Translations under genes and position numbers: made by a program
Shown here: positions 53,153 to 61,284 of the stretch, piece after piece
Numbering within the stretch: position 1 is the first letter of the stretch
Layout of the letters: the number at the start of each line of letters is the position of its first letter
Origin: Dickeya zeae NCPPB 2538
GTDB lineage: Bacteria; Pseudomonadota; Gammaproteobacteria; Enterobacterales; Enterobacteriaceae
Length of the DNA stretch: 64,000 nt
NCBI RefSeq assembly: GCF_000406165.1
Contig: NZ_CM001977.1
Location: 4,112,280 to 4,176,279, forward strand
Direction: 5' to 3'
The notes under the pieces: model-generated
Seen by the model: the letters and a program-made list of their open reading frames with translations, nothing else
Told to the model about the DNA's origin: nothing
The model's database searches: none

Positions 53153-53473
53153 ATGAACGATAGCGAGTTTCATCAATTGGCCGACGCGCTGATGCTGAAA
53201 GTAGAAGAAACGCTGGATCAGTTTGATGGCGATGCGGATATCGATTACGAAACCAATGGTGGCGTGATGACCCTGAGTTTTGAAAACGGCAGCAAGATTG
53301 TGATTAACCGGCAAGAGCCGATGCATCAGGTCTGGCTGGCGACCAAAGGCGGCGGCTACCACTTCGATTATCAGAACAACCGTTGGATTTGCGACCGCAG
53401 TGGCAGCGATTTCATGACGTTGCTGGCGCAGGCGTGCTCAGAACAGAGCGGCGAAACGATTGATTTCGACTAA
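53153..53473 (+). CDS. cyaY: Frataxin-like iron protein CyaY
   Basis: A 106-aa frataxin fold protein that binds Fe2+ and modulates IscS-dependent Fe-S assembly. The acidic first helix (SEFHQLADALMLKVEETLDQ, FDGDADIDYE) and the sheet residues IVINRQEPMHQVWLATKGGG and RWICDRSG are typical. Divergent from lptM and convergent with cyaA, the E. coli arrangement. Confidence 0.96.
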   Translation: MNDSEFHQLADALMLKVEETLDQFDGDADIDYETNGGVMTLSFENGSKIVINRQEPMHQVWLATKGGGYHFDYQNNRWICDRSGSDFMTLLAQACSEQSGETIDFD

Positions 53474-53498
53474 CTCCGGGCAGGTAGTCACCGACACT

Positions 53499-53526
53499 AA
53501 AATGGGGCGCAGTTGCGCCCCATTTT
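53499..53526. terminator. Bidirectional terminator between cyaY and cyaA
   Basis: AAAATGGGGCGCA (53499-53511) and TGCGCCCCATTTT (53514-53526) form a strong 11-13 bp stem with A/T arms on both sides, between convergent genes. Confidence 0.85.
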
Positions 53527-53578
53527 ATTCGCTCGGTCAGTTCACCCCGATGCCCTACGCGACACTGCCCACGTGGTA

Positions 53579-56137
53579 CTACAGCATCTGCAGGCGCTGG
53601 TTCAACACCAGATTCTTCTTTTCCTCAGATGACGGCGTCACGCACAAATGCGACAAGGCGCTGCTACGGAACGGAATCACCTGTGTGCGGCCATCCAGCT
53701 GAACAATCTGGTAGAACTGCGGCAGGTTGAAATTGATGAAGCTGGAGCCGTAGGTAAAGCGATCATGCGATGAGGAGTAGAAGCGGCTGACGTCGCGCAC
53801 CAACTCTTCTTTGCTGCCTTCACAGTGATGATAGACTTCCACCCGGTTCGACTCATCCAAAATATAGATATTGAAACCCTGATTATCAGACTGATCTTCA
53901 AAGAAGAACTGGATAATACCTTCACTGGCGACACCATCCACCACCGGTGGCAGATGAATATGGTTGGTCTCAACCTGAACCGGCAACCCTTGTAGCTTGT
54001 TGTTGGAGATCGCGCCGTAAAACTCCACCGCATTTTCCAGTTTCTGCGCCGACACGCTCAGGCGTTCGAAGAACAACCCCCAGGTTTCGCCCGCGACTTT
54101 GACCGCCTTGAAACGGCCCGGCTCCTGACGCGTGCTGGATAAGCGCAGTTCAATGCACTCTGACACCAGTTGCTGCACACGGGTACGGATAAGCCCGCGT
54201 AAATGCTGGCTATAGCAGAAGACTTCCAGCGACTCCGGCAGCGCGGCGTCCTGATGCATTTTGCCAAGAATGGTTTTCAGCGCTTCCAGCATCGCCTGCT
54301 CACCGCTGAAGTGCAGGGTTCGCACTTCATTCCAGGAATTGCGGTACAGCAAGTCAATGCTGCCGACCAGACATTGCTGCTGCTGACCGAAGCTAAAGAC
54401 ATCCAACTGGCGGAAATCGAAATGCACCACCTGATTGCGGAATGTCGCCGTCGGGTCATGTTCCAGGTTGACGATAATCGCCAGATGGCGAATTTCACAC
54501 GGGCTATACAGCGCTTTCGGCGTGGGTGCCGCTACCCGCAACGGGAAATGGCTGGACACATCCGAAACCAGTTCCTGCAACCGGGCGATGTCGCACAGTT
54601 CATGGCCTTTAATGTGCAGACGCGTAGACGATGTCAGCAGGCCGTTAAAGTACGCCCAGGCCACCAGCTTGTTGAGATAGCGGTTATATTCCAGCGGCCG
54701 ATGGCTGATGATGGCATCCATTGACGGTGCCTGATTGTACAGATACCAGCCAGAGCGATTGGCACGCCCGGCAGGCACATAAATAAAGGTCAGATTCGGT
54801 TCCGACAGGTCAGGCGAAATCTGCGGGTTCACCAGCGTCACTTTACCCGGCAAGGCTTCAAACGCCGCGTACAGTTTACGGGTCAGTACCCCGATATCCT
54901 GCGGACTGGCGCTGACACTCAGGTTGTTGCGGCGGGCGAAACGGATCAGGTTGCGATAGCTTTGCATCATGGCATCGAGCAATTCGTTGTGCGCTTCGCG
55001 CACCTGCCCAATTTTCCAGTTCGCCCGGTTGTCTAACATCACCAGCCGCTCATTGCTCCATCCCCATGCCTGCACCAGTTGTGTCAGGATCTGGCGACGC
55101 CAGGCGGTACACGCGCGCTCACGGGAGAGCTTTTCGCACACTTTAAGATAGAAACAGCGACGCACCAGGTCCAACCGGGTCTGATCATCAATCGCCGTCA
55201 GATACTGGGTCACACGCTCCAGCATCATGCAATACGGATCCAGCCCGAAAGACACGATCTCACCGTTATGCAAACGCGATTTGATCTCGCTCGACAGCAA
55301 ACGGGTATTGGGATATTCCCAGGAGTAGGCTTCCAGCAGCAGCGTTTTCAGCACCGCCTTGTAAGGCGAATCAATGCTCTTATACAACTGCCACAAGCTG
55401 GCGCCAAAGTATTCTTCCGCCGACAGTGCGCTCAGGCCGCCGAGATCCAGCCATTCGTTGGGTGCCAACGCGCCACGGGCATACAAAGACAGCACATACT
55501 CGTCGTAGTGCTCCTCTTCTTCTACTGGCACCATGTTCCACAGGATGCGCTTGCCCGCCATGCGCACCGCCGTGCGATAAAACTCATCCAACAACAAAAT
55601 ATGTTGGGTAGAACCGCAGTCTTCGCCACCCAGGCTACCGCTCTCGTTGTGGCGGAAACGGTTTTCATCCATCAGGAAGAAACTGACATCCACCCCCTGA
55701 CCTGCCGCCCATTTTTCCAACAACAGACATTTCTGCTGTAACCGCTGGCGCTCTTCGCTATCCAGCCAGGATTGGTGGCACACCCAAATATCGAGATCGG
55801 AACTGCAACTCTGCCCGATGGACGAGGTGCTGCCCATCGAATAGACACCGGTTATCGGCAATTCGCCCTTGCGATCCGGCGCAGACAACTCACCCCAGCG
55901 TAACTCGACGCTATCGAGGTAGTGTTGCTGTTTTTCATCGGGGAAAAAAAGACAAATGCCGTGCGGAACCTTGCCTTCCAGATAGCCAGGCATCAACGGA
56001 TGATGATGATGTAATAAAACTGGCAAAAGACTGTAAACCTGCTTAAAAGCCGGTTTCATTGCTTCCAGAGCACGATCCACACGCAATTGGTTGATCGCAT
56101 CCAGTCTTTGCTTCAGTGTCTCGATGTAGAAGTACAA
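53579..56137 (-). CDS. cyaA: Class I adenylate cyclase CyaA
   Basis: Synthesises cAMP, the CRP co-activator, and is stimulated by phosphorylated IIA-Glc. The 852-aa protein aligns with E. coli CyaA from MYFYIETLKQRLDAINQLRV. The catalytic domain has GVYSMGSTSSIGQSCSSDLD and IWVCHQSWLDSEERQRLQ, and the regulatory C-terminal half has FNIYILDESNRVEVYHHCEG and SSSHDRFTYGSSFINFNLPQ. The start codon is TTG, as in E. coli, where UUG limits CyaA synthesis. A CRP site lies about 100 bp upstream. The last 25 residues diverge from E. coli. Confidence 0.97.
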   Translation of the reverse strand: MYFYIETLKQRLDAINQLRVDRALEAMKPAFKQVYSLLPVLLHHHHPLMPGYLEGKVPHGICLFFPDEKQQHYLDSVELRWGELSAPDRKGELPITGVYSMGSTSSIGQSCSSDLDIWVCHQSWLDSEERQRLQQKCLLLEKWAAGQGVDVSFFLMDENRFRHNESGSLGGEDCGSTQHILLLDEFYRTAVRMAGKRILWNMVPVEEEEHYDEYVLSLYARGALAPNEWLDLGGLSALSAEEYFGASLWQLYKSIDSPYKAVLKTLLLEAYSWEYPNTRLLSSEIKSRLHNGEIVSFGLDPYCMMLERVTQYLTAIDDQTRLDLVRRCFYLKVCEKLSRERACTAWRRQILTQLVQAWGWSNERLVMLDNRANWKIGQVREAHNELLDAMMQSYRNLIRFARRNNLSVSASPQDIGVLTRKLYAAFEALPGKVTLVNPQISPDLSEPNLTFIYVPAGRANRSGWYLYNQAPSMDAIISHRPLEYNRYLNKLVAWAYFNGLLTSSTRLHIKGHELCDIARLQELVSDVSSHFPLRVAAPTPKALYSPCEIRHLAIIVNLEHDPTATFRNQVVHFDFRQLDVFSFGQQQQCLVGSIDLLYRNSWNEVRTLHFSGEQAMLEALKTILGKMHQDAALPESLEVFCYSQHLRGLIRTRVQQLVSECIELRLSSTRQEPGRFKAVKVAGETWGLFFERLSVSAQKLENAVEFYGAISNNKLQGLPVQVETNHIHLPPVVDGVASEGIIQFFFEDQSDNQGFNIYILDESNRVEVYHHCEGSKEELVRDVSRFYSSSHDRFTYGSSFINFNLPQFYQIVQLDGRTQVIPFRSSALSHLCVTPSSEEKKNLVLNQRLQML

Positions 56138-56238
56138 GACGTTTCGCCTGCTTATCCCAGTGCCTATAAAGAAGCCGTTGTTCTCCAGACTGCCCTGGAT
56201 AGATATTGGAAGAATGGTGGGCAGAGTATTGCTGGAAA

Positions 56239-56254
56239 CGTGATCAATTTAACA
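56239..56254. promoter_or_regulatory. CRP site in the cyaA-hemC divergent promoter region
   Basis: Read toward cyaA, TGTTAAATTGATCACG is the same core as the CRP site in the E. coli cyaA P2 promoter, where CRP-cAMP represses cyaA. It matches 8 of 10 CRP positions. The rest of 56138-56465 contains the hemC promoter(s) and no other gene; I could not place the hexamers reliably. Confidence 0.75.
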
Positions 56255-56465
56255 CCTTGCTGAAAGGGCGTAAAGAAACTAAAGAAAGTCGGATTTGTTT
56301 ATTGATGCTTCAGCATTGCACATATTATCGCCGCTTTTGCCGCTTGCGGCTATCTCCGACAAGGGTTTTCGATCTCCCCCCTCTCGTCATTGCGACGGCC
56401 GGGCAACTGACACCGGCTTGCCTTCAATGGTACGATGGAAAAAAAGGATCAATACGGTATTAAGC

Positions 56466-57404
56466 ATGGTAGACACTATTCTCAGGATCGCCACCCGACA
56501 GAGCCCGCTGGCACTATGGCAGGCCCACTTTGTGCAGCAACGGCTGGAAGCCTGTCATCCCGGTTTACGGGTAGAACTGGTTCCGATGGTCACCCGCGGC
56601 GATGTCCTGCTGGATACACCACTGGCCAAAGTGGGGGGCAAGGGATTATTCGTCAAGGAACTGGAACTGGCGTTGCTGGAAAACCGTGCCGATATCGCGG
56701 TGCATTCGATGAAGGATGTCCCCATCGAGTTTCCCGAAGGGTTAGGGCTGGTGACTATTTGCGAGCGTGACGACCCACGCGACGCCTTTGTCTCCAACCA
56801 CTATGCCACGCTGGATGAACTGCCGGAAGGCGCCTGCGTCGGTACCTCCAGCCTGCGTCGTCAGTGCCAGTTACGCGCCCATCGCCCGGATCTGGTTGTC
56901 CGCGACCTGCGTGGCAACGTCGGCACCCGCTTGTCCAAACTGGATAACGGCGACTACGATGCGATCATTCTGGCCGTTGCGGGGCTTAAACGCCTTGGTC
57001 TGGAAAACCGTATCCGTACCGCCCTCAGCCCGGAACAGTCGTTACCGGCGGTCGGTCAGGGTGCGGTAGGTGTGGAATGCAGACTGGACGACGCTCGTAC
57101 CCGTGCGCTGCTGGCACCGCTTAACCACGATGATACCGCCACACGGGTGCTGGCCGAGCGTGCAATGAACACCCGGCTGGAAGGGGGATGTCAGGTGCCT
57201 ATCGGCAGCTATGCCGAACTACAGGATGATACATTGTACCTGCGGGCACTGGTGGGCGCGCCAGACGGTAGTCGCATTATTTACGCTGAACGCCGTGGCT
57301 CGCGTCAGGATGCCGAAGCGCTGGGTATCGACCTGGCAGATGAGCTGCTCGAACGCGGCGCGCGCGACATTCTGCAATCAGTTTACGGAGGAGCCTCGTC
57401 ATGA
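56466..57404 (+). CDS. hemC: Hydroxymethylbilane synthase HemC
   Basis: Polymerises four porphobilinogen molecules into hydroxymethylbilane for heme and siroheme. The 312-aa protein has RIATRQSPLALWQAHFVQQR, KVGGKGLFVKELELALLENR, ADIAVHSMKDVPIEFPEGLG, TSSLRRQCQLRAH, DLRGNVGTRLSKLDNGDYDA, and the dipyrromethane-cofactor Cys (about 242) in NTRLEGGCQVPIGSYA. The start at 56466 (MVDTILRIATR) matches E. coli; the frame extends 57 codons into the promoter region. First gene of hemCDXY, divergent from cyaA. Confidence 0.97.
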   Translation: MVDTILRIATRQSPLALWQAHFVQQRLEACHPGLRVELVPMVTRGDVLLDTPLAKVGGKGLFVKELELALLENRADIAVHSMKDVPIEFPEGLGLVTICERDDPRDAFVSNHYATLDELPEGACVGTSSLRRQCQLRAHRPDLVVRDLRGNVGTRLSKLDNGDYDAIILAVAGLKRLGLENRIRTALSPEQSLPAVGQGAVGVECRLDDARTRALLAPLNHDDTATRVLAERAMNTRLEGGCQVPIGSYAELQDDTLYLRALVGAPDGSRIIYAERRGSRQDAEALGIDLADELLERGARDILQSVYGGASS

Positions 57405-58141
57405 CGATTCTGGTTACCCGTCCCTCTCCTGCGGGTGAGCAGCTGGTAGCCCGTTTAAGAATGGCTGGCTTGCAAGCCTACCATAGCCCGTTAATTGAAT
57501 TTTCTCCGGGTAGCGAATTGCCGCAATTGCCCGCCATGCTACAGGCGTTACGCCCCGGCGATTTGGTTTTTGCCCTGTCGCAGCAAGTGGTGGAATACGC
57601 CGATCCGGCGCTCTCCCGTGCCGGAATGGGCTGGCCCGAGTCACTCACCTACTTCGCCGTAGGGCGCTCCACCGGACTGGCGCTGCATACCGTCAGCGGC
57701 TTAGCGGTGCACTACCCGCCAGAACGCGCGACCAGTGAGACCCTGTTGCAGTCCCCGGCGTTACAGCAGGTCACGGGCAAACAGGCATTGCTGCTGCGCG
57801 GCAATGGTGGCAGAGAATTATTGGGCGACACATTGCAGCAACGCGGGGCGCAAGTACGTTACTGCGAATGTTATCAACGTAACCCAGTGGTCTACGACGG
57901 CGCGGAACAGTGCCAGCGCTGGCAACACCTGGGCATCGACACGCTGGTCATCACCAGTGGAGAAATGTTGCAGCAGTTCTATACCCTGGTACCTGATTAT
58001 TATCGAACGACCTGGCTGGTTGATTGTCGGGTCGTGGTGGTTAGCGAACGCCTGGCTGACGTGGCCCGTGAGTTGGGCTGGCGCGATATTCGGATCGCCG
58101 ATAACGCGGATAACGATGCATTGATGCGCGCGCTACAGTGA
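57401..58141 (+). CDS. hemD: Uroporphyrinogen-III synthase HemD
   Basis: Cyclises hydroxymethylbilane with D-ring inversion to uroporphyrinogen III. The 246-aa bilobed protein has MTILVTRPSPAGEQLVARLR, FAVGRSTGLALH, KQALLLRGNGGRELLGDTLQ, RYCECYQRNPVVYD and TSGEMLQQFYTLVP. The family is poorly conserved, but length and position after hemC are diagnostic. The start overlaps the hemC stop by 4 bp (ATGA). Its stop codon falls in a short tandem duplication. Confidence 0.96.
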   Translation: MTILVTRPSPAGEQLVARLRMAGLQAYHSPLIEFSPGSELPQLPAMLQALRPGDLVFALSQQVVEYADPALSRAGMGWPESLTYFAVGRSTGLALHTVSGLAVHYPPERATSETLLQSPALQQVTGKQALLLRGNGGRELLGDTLQQRGAQVRYCECYQRNPVVYDGAEQCQRWQHLGIDTLVITSGEMLQQFYTLVPDYYRTTWLVDCRVVVVSERLADVARELGWRDIRIADNADNDALMRALQ

Positions 58142-58173
58142 TACCGAATAGCTGCAGTGATATCGAATAGACT
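58136..58173. repeat. Tandem 19-bp duplication at the hemD stop
   Basis: CAGTGATACCGAATAGCTG (58136-58154) is followed at once by CAGTGATATCGAATAGACT (58155-58173); the first 16 bases differ at one position. The first copy carries the hemD stop codon. It lies in the 107-bp gap before hemX. Confidence 0.8.
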
Positions 58174-58248
58174 GTTACGCTGCGGTCGTCACGCGGCGAA
58201 AGAATACCCCGGACACTTACCATTACCCTGATCATAGGATGTACTCAT

Positions 58249-59376
58249 ATGACGGAATACATTACCTCCTCAGCGCCCTCCGAAGAGGTGGTCGAACGGT
58301 CTGAACCCTCCTCGCCTAAAACGCCGCCGAAGGCGTCCCGCGCACCTCGCCACGGTCTGGTGTTGGGCGCTATCGCCATCGTGGTCTCGCTGGCACTCAG
58401 CGGCGGTGTGTATTATTACGCCCACCAGCAGATGGCCCGCCAAAACGCCACGCTCACCCAACTACAAGGCCAGATCGCTGCACTGCAAAAACAACAATCA
58501 CAAGCGCAGCAACAATGGCAGCAGACGCTGGACCAACAGGCGAAAACCCTAAGTGTCGATGAACAACGGCTGGCGACACTGACGCGGCAAGCCGGGGAAA
58601 TGCAGGAAAAACTGGCGACGCTCGATAACAGTGACTCGAAAACCTGGCTGCTGGCGCAGGCTGATTTCCTGGTGAAACAGGCAGGCCGTAAACTGTGGAG
58701 CGACAAAGACGTCACCACCGCCGGTGCTTTACTGAAAAGCGCGGATGCCAGCCTGGCAGACATGAACGATCCGAGTTTGCTGGATGTTCGACGCGCCATT
58801 ACCCACGATATCAGCATGTTGGCGGGTGTCAGCCAGGTGGATTTCGACGGCATCATCCTGAAAGTGAACCAACTGGCCGATCAGGTGGATAACCTGCGTC
58901 TGGCGGATACCGATACCGATGAAGCGCCGATGGAAGAAAACGACTCCACCTTGTCGGCCTCGGTCAGTGAATGGCGGCAAAACCTGAGCAAGAGCTGGCA
59001 CAATTTCCTGTCGGATTTCATCACCATCCGCCGCCGTGACGACAGTGCTGAACCGCTGCTGGCACCGAATCAGGACGTCTATCTGCGTGAAAATATTCGT
59101 TCTCGCCTGTTGATCGCCGCACAAGCGGTGCCACGCCATCAGAACGAAACCTACCGTCAGTCGCTCGAAACCGCAGCAACCTGGGTGCGCGCCTACTTTG
59201 ACGAAAGCGATCCGACCACCAAAGCGTTTCTCGACCAGTTGGATGCGCTAAGCCAACAGTCGGTGGCGATGGACGTGCCGAACGAACTGCAAAGCCAGCC
59301 ACTGCTGGATAAACTGATGCAAACCCGGGTTCGCAACCTGCTGGCGCAGCCGTCCGCCACCCCACAGGAGGGCTGA
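58249..59376 (+). CDS. hemX: HemX membrane protein of the hemCDXY operon
   Basis: A 375-aa inner-membrane protein once annotated as uroporphyrinogen-III methyltransferase, an activity not supported by its sequence. It has a Pro/Ser-rich cytoplasmic tail (1-35), one membrane helix (about 36-57, LVLGAIAIVVSLALSGGVYY), a Gln-rich coiled coil (60-130, QLQGQIAALQKQQSQAQQQW) and a conserved periplasmic domain (KTWLLAQADFLVKQAGRKLW, LLIAAQAVPRHQNETYRQSL). It ends 2 bp before hemY. The function is unknown. Confidence 0.94.
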   Translation: MTEYITSSAPSEEVVERSEPSSPKTPPKASRAPRHGLVLGAIAIVVSLALSGGVYYYAHQQMARQNATLTQLQGQIAALQKQQSQAQQQWQQTLDQQAKTLSVDEQRLATLTRQAGEMQEKLATLDNSDSKTWLLAQADFLVKQAGRKLWSDKDVTTAGALLKSADASLADMNDPSLLDVRRAITHDISMLAGVSQVDFDGIILKVNQLADQVDNLRLADTDTDEAPMEENDSTLSASVSEWRQNLSKSWHNFLSDFITIRRRDDSAEPLLAPNQDVYLRENIRSRLLIAAQAVPRHQNETYRQSLETAATWVRAYFDESDPTTKAFLDQLDALSQQSVAMDVPNELQSQPLLDKLMQTRVRNLLAQPSATPQEG

Positions 59377-59378
59377 TT

Positions 59379-60575
59379 ATGCTGAAGGTACTGCTGCTAT
59401 TTGTGGTGCTGCTGGCAGGCATCGTGGTCGGGCCCATGCTGGCCGGACATCAGGGTTACGTGCTGATCCAAACCGACAATTACAACATTGAAACCAGCGT
59501 CACCGGGTTGGTGATTATGCTGGTCCTGTTTCTGCTGGCCTTTCTGGCGGTGGAATGGCTACTGCGGCGAGTATTCCGCACCGGGGCACGCACACGTGGC
59601 TGGTTTATCGGACGCAAACGCACCCGGGCGCGTCAGCAAACTAAAGCCGCGTTGCTGAAACTGACCGAAGGCGACTATCTGCAGGTAGAAAAACTGCTCA
59701 CCCGCAACGCCGATCACGCCGAACAACCGGTGGTGAATTACCTGCTGGCGGCAGAAGCTGCCCAGCAACGCGGCGATGAATTCCGTACCCGCCAGTATCT
59801 TGAGCGGGCGGCGGAAATCGCCGACGGCGACCAGTTGCCGGTCGATATCACCCGCGTTCGCATTCAACTGGCCCGTAACGAAGACCACGCCGCTCGTCAT
59901 GGCGTCGATCGTCTGCTGGAAGTGGCGCCGCGCCACCCGGAAGTATTGCGTCTGGCGGAACAGGCGTTTTTGCGTACCCACGCCTACAGCGCCTTGCTGG
60001 ATATTCTGCCTGCCATGCGTAAAACCCGGCTGCATGACGAACCCTCTCTGGATGAATTGCAGCAGCGCGCCACCATCGGTCTGATGGATCAGGCGATGTC
60101 GGAAGGCGGCAGCGAAGGATTGAAACAGTGGTGGAAAAACCAGCCGCGTAAAGCCCGCCAGTCACTGGCGATGCAGGTGGCAATGGCTGAACGCCTGATC
60201 GTGTGTGATGACCCGGTGACCGCACAGGACATCATTATTGACGGGCTGAAGCAGCAGTTTGACTACCGACTGGTGCAGTTGCTCCCCCGGCTCAATAGTG
60301 GTCAACCGGAGCCGCTGGAGAAACTACTGCGTCAGCGTCTGAAACAGCACAATAACGATGCACTGTTACACAGCACGCTGGGGCAATTGCTGATGAAGCA
60401 TGGCGAATGGCAACAAGCCAGCGATGCTTTCTCCGCCGCGCTGGCACTGCGACCAGACGCTTATGACTACGCCTGGTGTGCTGATGCCTTTGACCGACTC
60501 AAACGCCCTGAAGACGCCGCTCGCATGCGGCGCGACGGCCTGCTACTGACGTTACAGACCTCTCACGACGCCTGA
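59379..60575 (+). CDS. hemY: HemY TPR membrane protein of the hemCDXY operon
   Basis: A 398-aa protein with two N-terminal membrane helices (MLKVLLLFVVLLAGIVVGPM; VIMLVLFLLAFLAVEWLLRR) and a large TPR-containing C-terminal domain (LLKLTEGDYLQVEKLLTRNA, ALLHSTLGQLLMKHGEWQQA, SDAFSAALALRPDAYDYAWC). It is not the protoporphyrinogen oxidase that bears this name in Bacillus. Its exact role is unsettled. It is followed by a rho-independent terminator and then convergent glmZ. Confidence 0.95.
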   Translation: MLKVLLLFVVLLAGIVVGPMLAGHQGYVLIQTDNYNIETSVTGLVIMLVLFLLAFLAVEWLLRRVFRTGARTRGWFIGRKRTRARQQTKAALLKLTEGDYLQVEKLLTRNADHAEQPVVNYLLAAEAAQQRGDEFRTRQYLERAAEIADGDQLPVDITRVRIQLARNEDHAARHGVDRLLEVAPRHPEVLRLAEQAFLRTHAYSALLDILPAMRKTRLHDEPSLDELQQRATIGLMDQAMSEGGSEGLKQWWKNQPRKARQSLAMQVAMAERLIVCDDPVTAQDIIIDGLKQQFDYRLVQLLPRLNSGQPEPLEKLLRQRLKQHNNDALLHSTLGQLLMKHGEWQQASDAFSAALALRPDAYDYAWCADAFDRLKRPEDAARMRRDGLLLTLQTSHDA

Positions 60576-60583
60576 AAAATCCA

Positions 60584-60613
60584 AACCGGTGCGACCCCGC
60601 GCCGGTTTTCTTT
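60584..60613 (+). terminator. Rho-independent terminator of hemCDXY
   Basis: AACCGGTGCG (60584-60593) pairs with CGCGCCGGTT (60598-60607), one G-U, 4-nt loop, followed by TTCTTT. It lies 8 bp past the hemY stop. Confidence 0.75.
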
Positions 60614-60698
60614 CACTTGTTTTTTTAACTTGTTTTTCTTCCACTCGGTTTTCTTCCCCACTTTTCTGATAACCACTTGATTTAGCAAAATAATGGCG

Positions 60699-60903
60699 AA
60701 AAAAAACGCTTGCCGACCAGCGACAAGCGTGCAATAAAAATCAGGTCTGAAAGACAACTTTAAGGTGCCCCACTCAACATTACGTCCAACCGCGATGAAA
60801 CAGCACTTCATCAATAACCGGACGTCAGGCACCGTAAATGGCTCTGCGTCATTCCCAGGTTTATGAAGCCGAAGCAAACATAGAAGGTGGAATGAGCATC
60901 TAC
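60699..60903 (-). ncRNA. glmZ: Small RNA GlmZ (activator of glmS)
   Basis: Hfq-dependent sRNA that base-pairs with the glmS leader to raise glucosamine-6-phosphate synthase; its decay is controlled by RapZ and the decoy GlmY. On the minus strand it begins GTAGATGCTCATTCCA, continues GGAATGACGCAGAGCC and TTTACGGTGC as in E. coli GlmZ, and contains the glmS-pairing region GTTGTCTTTCAGACCTG. It ends in the terminator hairpin ACGCTTG/CAAGCGT with an eight-T tract. The length of about 205 nt agrees with the 207 nt of E. coli. Position downstream of hemY also agrees. Confidence 0.93.
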
Positions 60904-60913
60904 ACATCTAATT

Positions 60914-60931
60914 AAGCATGAATGATGCCAA
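60914..60931 (-). promoter_or_regulatory. Sigma-54 type promoter of glmZ, overlapping a possible sigma-70 promoter
   Basis: On the minus strand TTGGCATCATTCATGCTT has GG and GC separated by exactly 10 bp, the -24/-12 spacing, and the GC lies 12-13 bases before the inferred RNA start. TTAATTAG directly after it could serve as a sigma-70 -10 for the same start. Overlapping sigma-54/sigma-70 promoters are established for glmY/glmZ in several Enterobacterales. Confidence 0.7.
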
Positions 60932-61051
60932 CTTTTCAAAATTCACCAATAAAAAACCATTACTCATTGATAAATAAAACATTAAATGCAATACGTCGTT
61001 GAAGACCAAAATGATTAACGTGCTGAAAAATCAAGCATTCCGGGTCAGCAT

Positions 61052-61165
61052 TGTCGCTAAACAGAGACACCATAAACCCTGACTTTTATACTCTTTAAAA
61101 TTCAGATAGTTAAATGTCTCTCATTGGCGACACCGCTACCCCCATCCTGTCGCTAAAAAACCACA
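61052..61165. promoter_or_regulatory. Three GlrR-type activator sites upstream of glmZ
   Basis: Sites of the form TGTC-N10-GACA occur at 61052-61069 (perfect), 61115-61132 (perfect) and 61148-61165 (TGTC-N10-CACA, one mismatch). This is the binding motif of the NtrC-type regulator GlrR, and three such sites precede E. coli glmY. Here they lie about 150-260 bp upstream of the glmZ start, suitable for DNA-looping activation of sigma-54. Confidence 0.75.
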
Positions 61166-61199
61166 ACTTATACCGGGTAGGGATAGCCCAAAAACAATC

Positions 61200-61259
61200 A
61201 CCACCTCCCGAGGAGGTGGTTTAACACTGAAAACAAAACGGCCACGGTAACCGTGGCCG
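61200..61259 (-). terminator. Two tandem terminators after the amidohydrolase gene
   Basis: CGGCCACGG-TAA-CCGTGGCCG (61239-61259) is a perfect 9-bp hairpin followed, on the minus strand, by TTTTGTTTT. A second hairpin, ACCACCTCC-CGA-GGAGGTGGT (61200-61220), lies next. They end the leftward amidohydrolase/ABC operon before it reaches the glmZ control region. Confidence 0.8.
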
Positions 61260-61284
61260 CTGTCATCAGGGAATAACGACGGAA

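Noticed and set aside
60563..60907. 114-codon minus-strand open frame after hemY
   Set aside because: It coincides with glmZ and reads through that RNA's terminator hairpin; no SD and no similarity to any protein family.
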